A stretch of 64,000 nt of DNA from Collinsella sp. An7 (GTDB taxonomy: Bacteria; Actinomycetota; Coriobacteriia; Coriobacteriales; Coriobacteriaceae): contig NZ_NFHP01000001.1 of assembly GCF_002159335.1 (NCBI RefSeq), positions 62,001 through 126,000 of the forward strand, in the 5' to 3' direction. A program made the position numbers and the translations under genes. Below the pieces are notes generated by a model that was given only the letters and a program-made list of their open reading frames with translations, searched no databases and was not told the DNA's origin. Shown piece after piece: positions 8,667-17,152 of the stretch; position 1 is the first letter of the stretch, and each line of letters begins with the position of its first letter.

Positions 8667-8704
8667 ATGATTCATTTGGGGACGGGGTTATTATGAGTCA
8701 TTGC
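8667..8704. repeat. Short element with inverted ends and GGGGACGGGGT core, family H copy 1
   Basis: AATGATTCAT and ATGAGTCATT form inverted ends around TTGGGGACGGGGTTATT. The 20 bases GATTCATTTGGGGACGGGGT are found again after pflB at 33604-33623. It lies upstream of the ABC-F -10 box. Confidence 0.6.
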
Positions 8705-8939
8705 GCGGGCAGGCGGGGCGGGACGCTCGGCTCATCGTCCGCCGCGTCACCGCGCCCCCTTGCCCCAACGCCTCCATGCGTCCAGTCCCCGCTTCTGCCT
8801 TACACTCTCCTAACACGTCTCTTTCAGCCGGCTGAACTCGGGCGCGTACCATCTGGTGAGCTATCACGCATGATGCGCGCGGACTCGCGACCCGCCGACC
8901 GGGCGGCCGCTCCGCGCATGACGTTGGGGAGGTACCCAG
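8705..8939 (+). promoter_or_regulatory. Upstream region of pstB with possible PHO-box repeats
   Basis: No gene is visible in this stretch. TTACAC (8800-8805) and TAACAC (8811-8816) are 11 bp apart, the spacing of the direct repeats bound by PhoB/PhoP regulators. Because pstB follows and a PhoB-like regulator lies just downstream, this is a candidate phosphate-regulated site; the match is short. Confidence 0.3.
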
Positions 8940-9794
8940 GTGGATACGGCTGAGCAAGGTTGGTCGCAGGCGATCGAGGCGGCGCAGACGCGCGAGATGG
9001 GCGCTCCCGTGCCGGTTGCGGACGCGGCCTCGGAGTCCGAGCACGCGGTGCGCATGTCCGTTGAGCACCTCAACCTCTATTACGGCGACTTCCACGCCCT
9101 CAAGGACGTCTCCATCGACATCCGCGATCGTCAGATCACGTCGTTCATCGGCCCCTCGGGCTGCGGCAAGTCCACGCTCCTGCGGACGCTCAACCGCATG
9201 AACGACCTCGTCAAGGGCTGCCGCATCGAGGGCACCATCAAGCTCGACGGCGAGGACATCTACCGCGATTACAACGTCACCAGCCTGCGCCAGCAGGTGG
9301 GCATGGTGTTTCAGCGGCCCAACCCCTTCCCCATGAGCATCTACGACAACGTTGCCTACGGCCCGCGCGGCATGGGCATCAAGAGCCGCTCCGAGCTGGA
9401 CGGCATCGTGGAGGAGAGCCTGCGCCGTGCCGCGCTCTGGGACGAGGTCAAAGACAAGCTCAAGAGCTCGGGCCTCGGCCTTTCCGGCGGCCAGCAGCAG
9501 CGCCTCTGCATCGCTCGCGCCATCGCCGTCAAGCCGCAGGTGCTGCTCATGGACGAGCCCACGTCGGCGCTCGACCCCATCTCTACGCAGATGGTCGAGC
9601 AGCTGGCGCTCGAGCTCAAGGAGCACTATACCCTCGTGGTGGTGACCCACAACATGCAGCAGGCTTCGCGCATCTCCGACTCGGTGGCGTTCTTCCTGCT
9701 TGGCGAGCTGGTGGAGCACGCGCCCACCGCGCAGCTCTTTGCCACGCCGCAGGATCAGCGGACGGCCGACTACCTAACCGGCCGCTTTGGCTGA
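8940..9794 (+). CDS. pstB: Phosphate ABC transporter ATP-binding protein PstB
   Basis: PstB is the ATPase of the high-affinity phosphate importer PstSCAB. The protein (284 residues) has a 40-residue N-terminal extension, then [18 protein letters not shown], Walker [10 protein letters not shown], the PstB-specific Q-loop stretch [18 protein letters not shown], signature LSGGQQQRL and Walker [13 protein letters not shown]. The GTG at 8940 has GGGGAGG seven bases upstream. The membrane parts pstC/pstA, pstS and phoU are not in this window, so pstB is detached from its usual operon here; the PhoB/PhoR-like pair that follows fits a phosphate-response locus. Identification is very secure. Confidence 0.95.
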   Translation: MDTAEQGWSQAIEAAQTREMGAPVPVADAASESEHAVRMSVEHLNLYYGDFHALKDVSIDIRDRQITSFIGPSGCGKSTLLRTLNRMNDLVKGCRIEGTIKLDGEDIYRDYNVTSLRQQVGMVFQRPNPFPMSIYDNVAYGPRGMGIKSRSELDGIVEESLRRAALWDEVKDKLKSSGLGLSGGQQQRLCIARAIAVKPQVLLMDEPTSALDPISTQMVEQLALELKEHYTLVVVTHNMQQASRISDSVAFFLLGELVEHAPTAQLFATPQDQRTADYLTGRFG

Positions 9795-9796
9795 TT

Positions 9797-9902
9797 CCCG
9801 GTTTCCCAGGCACGCCATCTTGCCGCTTAAGCCTTCGGGCATGGCGCAAAGGCTTATCCCAAAGGCTTTCGGGGCAAGCTGGCGCACTTGGGGAAACCCG
9901 GG
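9797..9902. repeat. Long imperfect stem-loop after pstB, family C copy 1
   Basis: Begins two bases after the pstB stop. Outer arms CCCGGTTTCCCA and TGGGGAAACCCGGG pair with small indels; inner conserved blocks are CACGCCATCTTGCCGCTTAA and GGGGCAAGCTGGCGCAC. The inner blocks recur at 25042-25121, where the outer arms are different. There is no T-tract, so a classic terminator is doubtful. Confidence 0.8.
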
Positions 9903-10105
9903 CTGGCTTCCCTAGGCACCGCACCTTCGCCCTCGATCGTCGGTCGCGGCGTGTGGGGCGCGTTCCCTCGGGTTTCGGACGCGATAAATCCGGAGCGTCG
10001 CCGTTGCTACGTTAGAAGGAGGGCCCGCGGGCGGTGTATGATGGGGGTTGCGAGACTGACGGTACCTGCGGTTTGAGCACGGTTTGAGCAAGGAGCACCT
10101 TCGCC

Positions 10106-10792
10106 ATGATCTATTACGTTGAGGACGACGACAACATCCGCGGCCTTACGCTCTACGCCCTGCACCAGCAGGGGATCGAGGCCGAGGGCTTTGCCTCCGA
10201 CAGCGAGTTCAAAGCCGCCGTGGCGCGTCGCGTGCCCGACGCGATCCTCCTCGACATCATGCTGCCCGACACGGACGGCCTCGAGATCCTGCGTCGGCTC
10301 CGCGCCGACCAAGAGACCGCCACGGTGCCCATCATGATGCTCACGGCCAAAGATACCGAGCTCGACAAGGTCGTGGCGCTCGACGGCGGTGCCGACGACT
10401 ACCTCACCAAGCCCTTCAGCCTTATGGAGCTCACGAGCCGCTGCCGGGCGCTCCTGCGCCGCGGCGGCATGACCAAGAAGGTCTCCGACGAGCTCTCGTC
10501 GGGCGGGATTGTCCTCTCGCCGAGCCACCGCGAGGTGCGCGTGGACGGCGAGGAGGTCAAGCTGACGCTCCGCGAGTTCGACCTGCTCGAGTACCTCATG
10601 CGCAAGCCGGGCGTGGTCTTTAGCCGCGAGGCGCTCCTCCAGAGCGTCTGGGGCTGGGACTTCGACGGCGGCTCGCGCACCGTGGACGTGCACGTGCAGA
10701 CGCTGCGCCAAAAGCTCGGCGATCACGCGAGCTGCATCGAGACGGTACGCGGCGTGGGTTACCGCTTTGCCGACCGCGATCGCTCCGAGTAA
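10106..10792 (+). CDS. OmpR/PhoB-family response regulator
   Basis: A 228-residue two-component response regulator. The receiver domain (1-120) has the acidic pocket EDDDN near the start, the phosphoacceptor aspartate in AILLDIMLPDTDGL, and the conserved lysine in YLTKPFS. Residues about 130-228 are a winged-helix DNA-binding domain (LTLREFDLLEYLMRKPG, RTVDVHVQTLRQKLGD). The pairing with the kinase that follows 18 bp downstream and the position after pstB suggest phosphate control (PhoB/PhoP role), but this is inferred from context. AAGGAG lies ten bases before the ATG. Confidence 0.92.
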   Translation: MIYYVEDDDNIRGLTLYALHQQGIEAEGFASDSEFKAAVARRVPDAILLDIMLPDTDGLEILRRLRADQETATVPIMMLTAKDTELDKVVALDGGADDYLTKPFSLMELTSRCRALLRRGGMTKKVSDELSSGGIVLSPSHREVRVDGEEVKLTLREFDLLEYLMRKPGVVFSREALLQSVWGWDFDGGSRTVDVHVQTLRQKLGDHASCIETVRGVGYRFADRDRSE

Positions 10793-10810
10793 GCGCCGCG
10801 CGGAGGCAGC

Positions 10811-12253
10811 ATGAGCCCCTGGGGATCCAAGCACACGCTCTCGCGCCGGGTGTTCGGCACGGTCTTCGTGGTCGCCTTTGCGGCGATCGCGGTCTTCACC
10901 GTGGTGGGCTCGGCGTTTCTGCAGTCTAACCTCGCGCAGGTCACCCGCACCGAGCTGCACGACGAGGCCGAGATCGTGGCCGCGGCGCTCGACAGCACCG
11001 TCAACGACATCGCGGTGCTCGAGCGCGTCGACATCCAGAACACGCGTCTCACGCTCATCGCCGAGAACGGCACCGTTATCTACGACAACCAGGAGCCGGC
11101 AGGCTCCATGGAGAACCACAACACCCGCCCGGAGGTCGTCGCCGCGCGCAGCACGGGCCACGGCTCGGACGAGCGCGCCTCGTCCACGCTCGGCGAGGTT
11201 ATGCTCTACGAGGCAGTGCTGCTTGCCAACGGGCAGGTCATCCGCATCGCGCAGGCGCAGGCGGGGCTCCTCACCATCTTGATTTCGTTTGTGGGGCCGC
11301 TCTTGGTGATCGCGGCTGTGGTGATCGTGGTGTCGTTCTTTGCCGCGCGCCGCGAGTCGCGCGCCATCATCGCACCGCTGCTCGACGTGGACCTCGACCA
11401 CCCCAAGCGCAACATGGACAACGCCTATTCCGAGATGGTGCCCATGCTTGAGCGCATCGAGAGCCAGCGCCAGGAGCTCAAGCGGCAGGTGAAGGTCCTT
11501 GCCGACAACGACCGCATGCGCCGCGAGTTCACCGCAAACATCACCCACGAGCTCAAGACGCCGCTCACGGCCATCTCGGGGTACGCGGAGCTTATCTCGT
11601 CGGGCATGGCGACTGACGAGGCCGATGTCAAGGACTTCGGCGCGCGCATCTACCGCGAGGCGGGGCGGCTGACGGCGCTCGTGAACGACATCCTCACCCT
11701 CTCCAACCTCGACGAGGCCGAGCGCTCTGAGTCCAACGACGCGGCGAGCGTGCTGGGCTCCACGGAGCCGGTGGACCTGCCGCGCATGCTCGAGACCGTT
11801 GAGCAGCGCCTCGAGCCGGTGGCGCATAAGGCCGACGTGGCGCTCTTTTTGGACGCGCACCCCTCGATGGTGATCGGCGTGCCGCGCCTTTTGGACGAGC
11901 TCGCCTACAACCTGGCGTCGAATGCGATCCGCTACAATCGGCCCGGCGGCTCGGTGGTGCTGACCTGCGGGATCATGAAGGACGGCCGCCCCTTTATCCG
12001 CGTGGAGGACACGGGGATCGGCATCGCTCCCGAGGAGCAGCAGAAGATCTTTGAGCGCTTCTATCGCGTGGATAAGAGCCGCTCCAAGGCCCGCGGCGGC
12101 ACGGGGCTCGGGCTCGCCATTGTCAAGCACGCGGCGGCCTTTCACCGTGCGACGATCGAGCTCGAGAGCGAGCCCGACTGCGGCACGCGCATCACGGTGA
12201 CCTTCCCGGTGCAGGTCTTTCCCGACGCCCCCCTCGCCGCGCAGAGCGCGTGA
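10811..12253 (+). CDS. Membrane sensor histidine kinase, PhoR-like
   Basis: A 480-residue kinase with two transmembrane helices (about 13-37 and 150-178) enclosing an extracytoplasmic sensor region of roughly 110 residues, then a membrane-proximal linker, the phosphoacceptor box NITHELKTPLTAISGYAEL, and a HATPase domain with LASNAIRYNRPGG, VEDTGIGI and GGTGLGLAIVKHA. It would phosphorylate the regulator encoded immediately upstream. The absence of a PAS domain and the short sensor loop leave the signal unknown; phosphate limitation is suggested by pstB upstream. Confidence 0.92.
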   Translation: MSPWGSKHTLSRRVFGTVFVVAFAAIAVFTVVGSAFLQSNLAQVTRTELHDEAEIVAAALDSTVNDIAVLERVDIQNTRLTLIAENGTVIYDNQEPAGSMENHNTRPEVVAARSTGHGSDERASSTLGEVMLYEAVLLANGQVIRIAQAQAGLLTILISFVGPLLVIAAVVIVVSFFAARRESRAIIAPLLDVDLDHPKRNMDNAYSEMVPMLERIESQRQELKRQVKVLADNDRMRREFTANITHELKTPLTAISGYAELISSGMATDEADVKDFGARIYREAGRLTALVNDILTLSNLDEAERSESNDAASVLGSTEPVDLPRMLETVEQRLEPVAHKADVALFLDAHPSMVIGVPRLLDELAYNLASNAIRYNRPGGSVVLTCGIMKDGRPFIRVEDTGIGIAPEEQQKIFERFYRVDKSRSKARGGTGLGLAIVKHAAAFHRATIELESEPDCGTRITVTFPVQVFPDAPLAAQSA

Positions 12254-12337
12254 GGGGCACGCTCGGGGGCGCTGCCGGCCGGGGGCGTCGCGATGCGGCG
12301 CGGTGTCCGGGAGGGCGCGGTTAGGAGAGACGGGGAT

Positions 12338-12832
12338 ATGGGAGACATCCAGATTGTGCGCGGCGCGCGCACGGACGCATACGCGGTGCGGCGCGCGGTG
12401 TTTATGGAAGAGCAAGGCTATGAGCGGGAGTTCGATGCGCTCGACGACGACCCGCGCTGCGTCCATCTTGCCGCCTACGAGGACGGTGCGCTCGCCGGAT
12501 GCGCGCGGGCCTATCCGGCTGCAGCCGCGCGCGAGCTCGCGCCGGAGAGCCCGCTTCCGCCGGCGTCGGTGCCGGGCGTCGCCGCGCCGGGCGATACGGT
12601 GTATCTGCTCGGACGGGTCGCCGTGCTGCCGGCCTTCCGGGGGCGCGGCGTCGCGCGCCCGCTTGTGGACGCCTGCGATGGCATCGCCCGCGCCGCGGGT
12701 GCCCGCGCCATGATGCTCCACGCTCAGGAGCGGGCCTGCGGCCTCTATGCGGCCTGCGGCTATGCGGCCGTCACGCCGCTCGACTATGAGGACGAGGGCC
12801 AGCCCCACCGCTGGATGGCTAAGCGCCTCTGA
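12338..12832 (+). CDS. GNAT family acetyltransferase
   Basis: A 164-residue GNAT protein. Strand 4 and the acetyl-CoA loop read YLLGRVAVLPAFRGRGVARP (about residues 88-107). The start resembles the ElaA/YjcF-like subgroup (RRAVFMEEQGYEREFDALDD), which acts on unknown small-molecule amines. The ATG at 12338 has AGGAGA nine bases upstream; the ATG at 12293 has no such site. It follows the two-component genes by 84 bp on the same strand and could be read with them, but there is no functional link I can see. Confidence 0.82.
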   Translation: MGDIQIVRGARTDAYAVRRAVFMEEQGYEREFDALDDDPRCVHLAAYEDGALAGCARAYPAAAARELAPESPLPPASVPGVAAPGDTVYLLGRVAVLPAFRGRGVARPLVDACDGIARAAGARAMMLHAQERACGLYAACGYAAVTPLDYEDEGQPHRWMAKRL

Positions 12833-13126
12833 TCGGATGGCCTGCTCGCGCCATAGGGGCGAGGCGTCCAACAGGCTCAACGGCCGGCGTCGCTCGCGCA
12901 CGGTGCCGGCCATGGCTGCGCGCACGGCGACCGCGGCGCGGTGGGGTCGGGGCCCGCGCCGCCGCGTCTCGACCGCACCGGTGCGCTCCCGCTGTGGCCG
13001 CGCGCTTGCGCATGTGTGAAATAATCTAAGTCTCTATCACTCAGGTTTTATGAGTCCGATTCTGGGTACTATGGTGCTCGGAATCTATCGCAAGGCGGGC
13101 GCGAGCCCGCACGGGAAGGACGGCAC
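12833..13126. other. Intergenic region upstream of htpG
   Basis: About 290 bp without a gene. The first 190 bp are GC-rich and featureless. The last 120 bp become AT-richer (GTGTGAAATAATC near 13015) and should hold the htpG promoter, but I find no CIRCE or HAIR heat-shock operator and no clear -35/-10 pair. Confidence 0.4.
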
Positions 13127-15157
13127 ATGCGTAAGTTCAAAACAGAGAGCAAAAAGCTCCTCGACCTCATGATCAACTCGATCTACACCAACAAGGAGAT
13201 CTTCCTCCGCGAGCTCATCTCCAACGCGTCGGACGCCGTCGACAAACTCAACTTTATGAGCCTGACCGACGACAACATGCACGTCGACCAGAAAGACCTT
13301 GCCATCCGCGTCTCGTTTGACAAGGACGCGCGCACCATCACCGTCTCGGACAACGGTATTGGCATGACGGCCGAGGAGCTCGAGCGCAACCTCGGCACCA
13401 TCGCGCACTCCGGCTCCGAGGAGTTCAAGGCCGAGAACGCCGACAGCCAGGGCGACGCCATCGACATCATCGGCCAGTTTGGCGTGGGCTTTTACTCTGC
13501 CTTTATGGTGGCCAAGCGCGTGCGCGTGGTGAGCCGCGCCTACGGCTCCGACGAGGCCAACGTCTGGGAGTCCGACGGCCTCGAGGGCTACACCATCGAG
13601 CCGGGTGAGCGCGCCGACCACGGTACCGACGTGATCTTGACGCTTCGCGACGACGAGCCGGGTCACGACGGTGAGCCGGGTGAGAACTACAGCCACTACC
13701 TCAGCGAGTGGGCGCTCAAGGACCTCATCCGCCGCTACAGCAACTACGTGCGCTATCCCATCCAGATGATGGTCACCAAGAGCCGCCAGAAGCCCAAGCC
13801 CGAGGACGCGGGCGACGACTACAAGCCCGAGTACGAGGACTACGAGGAGCTCGAGACCATCAACTCCATGACACCGATCTGGAAGAAGCGCCAAAGCGAC
13901 GTGGAGCAGTCGGACTACAACGAGTTCTACAAGAGCACCTTCCACGATTTTGAGGACCCGGCGCGCACGATCAGCTTCCACGCCGAGGGCGCGCTCGAGT
14001 ACGACGCGCTGCTGTTTATTCCGGCTCGCGCGCCGTTTGATCTCTACAGCAAGGACTACGAGAAGGGCCTTGCGCTCTACAGCTCCAACGTCATGATCAT
14101 GGAGAAGTGCGCCGACCTGCTGCCCGACTACTACAACTTTGTGCGCGGCGTGGTTGACTCGGCCGACGTGTCGCTCAACATCTCGCGCGAGACCCTGCAG
14201 CACGACCGCCAGCTGCACGCCATCGCGCGCCGCGTGGAGAAGCGGATCACCTCCGAGCTCGAGAGCATGCGCGACGACGACCGCGAGGCCTACGAGAAGT
14301 TCTTTGAGAACTTTGGCCGCGGCCTTAAGTACGGTATCTACGCGAGCTACGGCGCCAAGGCCTCTGGGCTGGCCGACCTCTTGCTCTTCTGGAGCGCCAA
14401 GGAGCAGAAGATGGTGACGCTGCGTGAGTACGTTGAGGCCATGCCCGAGGGCCAGAAGGCCATCTACTACGCAGCGGGCGATGATCGCGACCGTCTGGCC
14501 AAGATGCCCGTCGTGACGGGTGTGCTCGGTCGCGGCTTTGACGTGCTGCTCTGCACACAGGATGTGGACGAGTTTACCTTCCAGGCCATGCGCGAGTACG
14601 TGGCGCGCGACTGCCCGAAGGTCTACGAGGACGACGCCGCCCGCGAGGCAGCCGAGAAGGCGGTGGCCGACGGCGCCGAGCCCGAGACCGAGGACCGTCA
14701 CCTGGAGCTCAAGAACGTGGCGACCGGCGACCTCGACCTTGCCTCCGAGGACGAGAAGAAGGAGGCCGAGGAGACCACCAAGGAGCACGGCGACCTCTTT
14801 GACGCCATGAAGGAGGCGCTCGGCGACCACGTGGAGAAGGTGGCGGTTTCGGCGCGGCTCGGCGAGGGCGATACGCCGGCGTGCATCACTACCGAGGGGC
14901 CGCTTTCGCTTGAGATGGAGAAGGTGCTCAAGCGCGGGCCCGAGGGCGAGGTCGAGGGCATGCCTAAGGCCGTTCGCGTGCTCGAGCTCAACGGCAAGAG
15001 CCCGGTGTTTGCCAAGCTCGTGGCTGCGCAGGAGGCCGGCGACGCCGACAAGGTCAAGCTCTATGCGGGGCTGCTCTACGACCAGGCGCTGCTGGTTGAG
15101 GGCTTGCTACCGGAGGATCCGGTGGCCTTCGCAAAGAACGTCTGCGAGCTGATGTAG
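13127..15157 (+). CDS. htpG: Molecular chaperone HtpG (bacterial Hsp90)
   Basis: HtpG is the ATP-dependent Hsp90 chaperone of the cytoplasm. The 676 residues include the GHKL ATPase domain at the N-terminus: LRELISNASDAVDKL, DNGIGM and GQFGVGFYSAFMVA. The middle domain carries the catalytic-loop arginine region ISRETLQHDRQL, and the C-terminal dimerization domain follows. Between middle and C-terminal domains lies a charged Glu/Lys-rich stretch (about residues 510-555), and the protein is some 50 residues longer than E. coli HtpG. AAGGA lies about seven bases before the ATG. A long palindrome begins a few bases after the stop. Confidence 0.96.
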   Translation: MRKFKTESKKLLDLMINSIYTNKEIFLRELISNASDAVDKLNFMSLTDDNMHVDQKDLAIRVSFDKDARTITVSDNGIGMTAEELERNLGTIAHSGSEEFKAENADSQGDAIDIIGQFGVGFYSAFMVAKRVRVVSRAYGSDEANVWESDGLEGYTIEPGERADHGTDVILTLRDDEPGHDGEPGENYSHYLSEWALKDLIRRYSNYVRYPIQMMVTKSRQKPKPEDAGDDYKPEYEDYEELETINSMTPIWKKRQSDVEQSDYNEFYKSTFHDFEDPARTISFHAEGALEYDALLFIPARAPFDLYSKDYEKGLALYSSNVMIMEKCADLLPDYYNFVRGVVDSADVSLNISRETLQHDRQLHAIARRVEKRITSELESMRDDDREAYEKFFENFGRGLKYGIYASYGAKASGLADLLLFWSAKEQKMVTLREYVEAMPEGQKAIYYAAGDDRDRLAKMPVVTGVLGRGFDVLLCTQDVDEFTFQAMREYVARDCPKVYEDDAAREAAEKAVADGAEPETEDRHLELKNVATGDLDLASEDEKKEAEETTKEHGDLFDAMKEALGDHVEKVAVSARLGEGDTPACITTEGPLSLEMEKVLKRGPEGEVEGMPKAVRVLELNGKSPVFAKLVAAQEAGDADKVKLYAGLLYDQALLVEGLLPEDPVAFAKNVCELM

Positions 15158-15165
15158 CCCGCTCC

Positions 15166-15295
15166 GGTCGGACCGAGACGCGGAAGGCCCGGGGTTCCCT
15201 TCGGACGTGGTCCTCGCGCACATCGCGCTTTGCGCGTCGTGCGCTGTGGGAAACGTCCTGCGGGAACCCCGGGCCTTCCGCGTCTCGGCCCGACC
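15166..15295. repeat. Long palindrome after htpG, family D copy 1
   Basis: Two 34-base arms (15166-15199 and 15262-15295) are complementary with a single mismatch. The 62-base centre starts TTCGGACGTGGTCCTCGC and resembles the centres of the elements at 48870 and 49138. Starts nine bases after the htpG stop. Confidence 0.85.
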
Positions 15296-15674
15296 TGGTA
15301 CATAGCCCGCAGGGGACGTGTGGGTGGTCAATAGGTTGAGGCTTTTTGCTGAGCGCATGTTGGGCTTGCTTGATGCGCCCCCTCAAGAGCGGAGTAGGGA
15401 CGCGGGTCACACGCTTGTAGGGAGTTTGTTGACAGAGTGTCCATAGATTCATCACAGTTGCGGGGCTTTTGCTAAATGCTCCACCCGCACCTGTGTCTCA
15501 ATGGTTATTAAAAGAGCTGGTAAATGGCATAAAAAGGCATCTTTAACAGGGTGTAAGAAAGTCTTCATTCGGTCATAAGTTTTGCGTGAGGTTACTCGGC
15601 CATACTGTTATCAGCGCACCGGAATCGCAGCACCGGGGCGCGTGTGGTACCGGCGGACAACCAAGGAGGCCGCA
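15296..15674. other. Region upstream of the 73-residue gene
   Basis: About 380 bp without a recognisable gene. It is AT-richer than its surroundings from 15440 on. TTGACA at 15430-15435 could be a -35 box but has no good -10 at the right distance; several AT-rich runs (15505-15545) could also hold the promoter. The length suggests a long leader or a regulatory region for the downstream small gene. Confidence 0.3.
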
Positions 15675-15896
15675 ATGCATAGCTCCCAACATGCAGCATC
15701 GGTGCGGTCACTGCGTGGCAGCGACGCCTACACCGAGAACCTCTCCTTCCCCCCAACACAGAGACTCGGTCTCCTTGGTTCCTCCGCGTTGGCACCGCAG
15801 CGTTCGCGCGATCAGGTGGTGAACCTCAGGCGCTCGAGCCGCGCATTGCTCGATATGCTCAACGTTCAGCCTCTCGCGCACGCGGCGATGCTGTAA
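15675..15896 (+). CDS. Small protein of 73 residues, unknown function
   Basis: I do not recognise the family. A perfect AAGGAGG site precedes the ATG, and a strong intrinsic terminator follows the stop by 27 bases, so this is very likely a real monocistronic gene. The product has no hydrophobic segment and is rich in Ser, Arg and Leu: an N-terminal half with SLRGSDAYTENLSFPP, and a C-terminal amphipathic part SRDQVVNLRRSSRALLDMLN. The last part could be a helix that binds RNA, membrane or a protein partner. It is flanked by repeat elements on both sides. Confidence 0.65.
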   Translation: MHSSQHAASVRSLRGSDAYTENLSFPPTQRLGLLGSSALAPQRSRDQVVNLRRSSRALLDMLNVQPLAHAAML

Positions 15897-15923
15897 CTCC
15901 CCAATTTGCACTCCTCTTCAGCG

Positions 15924-15965
15924 ACTCGCGAAAACCGGCCCCTGCGCCGGTTTTCGCGAGTTTTG
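15924..15965 (+). terminator. Intrinsic terminator after the 73-residue gene
   Basis: ACTCGCGAAAACCGGC pairs with GCCGGTTTTCGCGAGT around a short loop and is followed by TTTTG. The A-rich 5' side means it could also act on minus-strand transcripts. Confidence 0.9.
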
Positions 15966-16038
15966 TGCGGGTTACCCCGATGCGGCCGTGTGCGGGCGGC
16001 CGGCGAGCGACCGCGATGATCGGCACGGGGGCACGCGC

Positions 16039-16274
16039 TGGCCAAAATCCAGAGAAATCAACGATTCGTCCCGCGCTCGGAGCTCAACGCCGCGGGCGTT
16101 CCTGCGGGTTTGAGCGTGCCGTGGCCAAAACCTCGAGAAATCAACGATTGCGCAAACGGCGTATCGTTGATTTCTCGAGATTTTGGCCAAGCTGATGACA
16201 AACCCGATGGAACGGTCTGCTCCGCTGGGTCTTGCCGGGAGGCGAATCGTTGATTTCTCCGGATTTTGACCAGC
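16039..16274. repeat. Four nested copies of a 30-bp motif (two forward, two inverted)
   Basis: The motif TGGCCAAAATC-(two variable)-GAGAAATCAACGATT occurs forward at 16039-16068 and 16122-16150, and inverted at 16161-16189 and 16243-16274. The inner pair forms a hairpin with about 25 paired bases and a 15-base loop; the outer pair can pair around it. No gene is visible inside. It lies between the small-protein terminator and an acetyltransferase gene. Confidence 0.85.
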
Positions 16275-16385
16275 CGAGCGAGAAAGCTGGCAATTTTTGG
16301 GCAGAGTAGGGGAGTCCGGGCGGCTGTCCGCCTGGAGCGGCGCTATTGCTACCATGGGCCAAATCCTATGTTGAGAGGAGATGCG

Positions 16386-16820
16386 ATGGTCGTTGAGGCG
16401 GCAACGGCGGCAGACGCGGAGCGCGTGTGGGGGCTCGTGTGCATCCTGGAGGATACCGAGCTCGACCACGATGCCTGCCAGCGGATTTTTGCCGAGCAGC
16501 TGGCGAGCCCGGCGTGGTGCTGCCTGGTGGCGCGCGAGGAGCCGGGGGCTCCGGCCGTGGGTGTTATCAACATGCGGTTTGAGGAGCAGCTCCACCACGC
16601 GGAGCGCGTCGCGGCGATTCTGGAGCTCGTTGTCGATCCGGCCGTGCGGTCGGGCGGCGTGGGGCATGCGCTCTTTGCGGCGGGTTGCGAGGCGGCCCGC
16701 GCTGCCGGATGCGTGCAGATCGAGCTCGAGACGGGTGGCTGGCGCGAGGGCGCGCACCGCTTCTACGAGCGCGAGGGCATGATCTTCGATCATCGCTACT
16801 ACACGATGAAGCTCTCCTAG
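16386..16820 (+). CDS. GNAT family acetyltransferase
   Basis: A 144-residue GNAT enzyme, compact and complete: strand 4 ILELVVDPAVRSGGVGHALF contains the acetyl-CoA loop RSGGVGHA, followed by the helix GCEAARAAGC and the C-terminal motif HRFYEREGM. This last motif is typical of GNATs acting on small molecules or free amino groups; the substrate is unknown. AGGAG lies five to six bases before the ATG at 16386, which I prefer over the open frame extending upstream to 16266. It stands alone between repeat elements. Confidence 0.85.
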   Translation: MVVEAATAADAERVWGLVCILEDTELDHDACQRIFAEQLASPAWCCLVAREEPGAPAVGVINMRFEEQLHHAERVAAILELVVDPAVRSGGVGHALFAAGCEAARAAGCVQIELETGGWREGAHRFYEREGMIFDHRYYTMKLS

Positions 16821-16974
16821 TTTGGCGGTCCGAGCAATGAGTGGCAGCATTGTCCGTTTGAGCATATAGATTGGGCAGGTGGGGCTTCGGGTGACCGGGG
16901 CCCTTGCCGTGCCGGGCGAGCGCGTGGAACGCAGGCGCGGGAATGCGCCATCGAGCAGCCGTTGGCGTCGCCTG

Positions 16975-17123
16975 GTCAACTCGGGACGGAAAACCGTGTA
17001 AGAAACGGGACCGCCTGAGTAGGTGTTCTGATTCGCAAAAGAAAAGCCCAGGTCAGAGCATTGGCTGTATTGCGCCTACTCGGTGGGCGACGCATCATAC
17101 ACAGTTTTCCGGCCTGAGTTGAC
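16975..17123. repeat. 149-bp element with 26-bp terminal inverted repeats
   Basis: Ends GTCAACTCGGGACGGAAAAC... (16975-17000) and its complement (17098-17123) match with about four differences; a second inner pair, TGAGTAGG (17016-17023) and CCTACTCG (17075-17082), gives a nested stem. The interior has no open frame. It sits downstream of the convergent ends of the acetyltransferase and MutT-Vsr genes. Only one copy is seen here. Confidence 0.75.
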
Positions 17124-17152
17124 AACGACCCGGATCGGAGTTGCGCTGTCTG

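Noticed and set aside
8403-8675. A possible leader peptide gene of the ABC-F gene
   Set aside because: It overlaps the ABC-F start in another frame, lacks a ribosome-binding site and is as long as chance allows at this GC content.
10007-12925. A 972-codon open frame on the minus strand opposite the two-component genes
   Set aside because: It is an artefact of high GC third positions in the plus-strand genes, which have complete domains and ribosome-binding sites. The antisense product is His/Arg/Gly-rich without any domain.
12965-13126. A CIRCE or HAIR heat-shock operator at htpG
   Set aside because: Neither the CIRCE inverted repeat nor a CTTGAGT/ACTCAAG pair is present; only weak AT-rich hexamers are seen.
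16039-16274. A CRISPR array
   Set aside because: The copies are in both orientations with spacers of unequal length and no cas genes are near.
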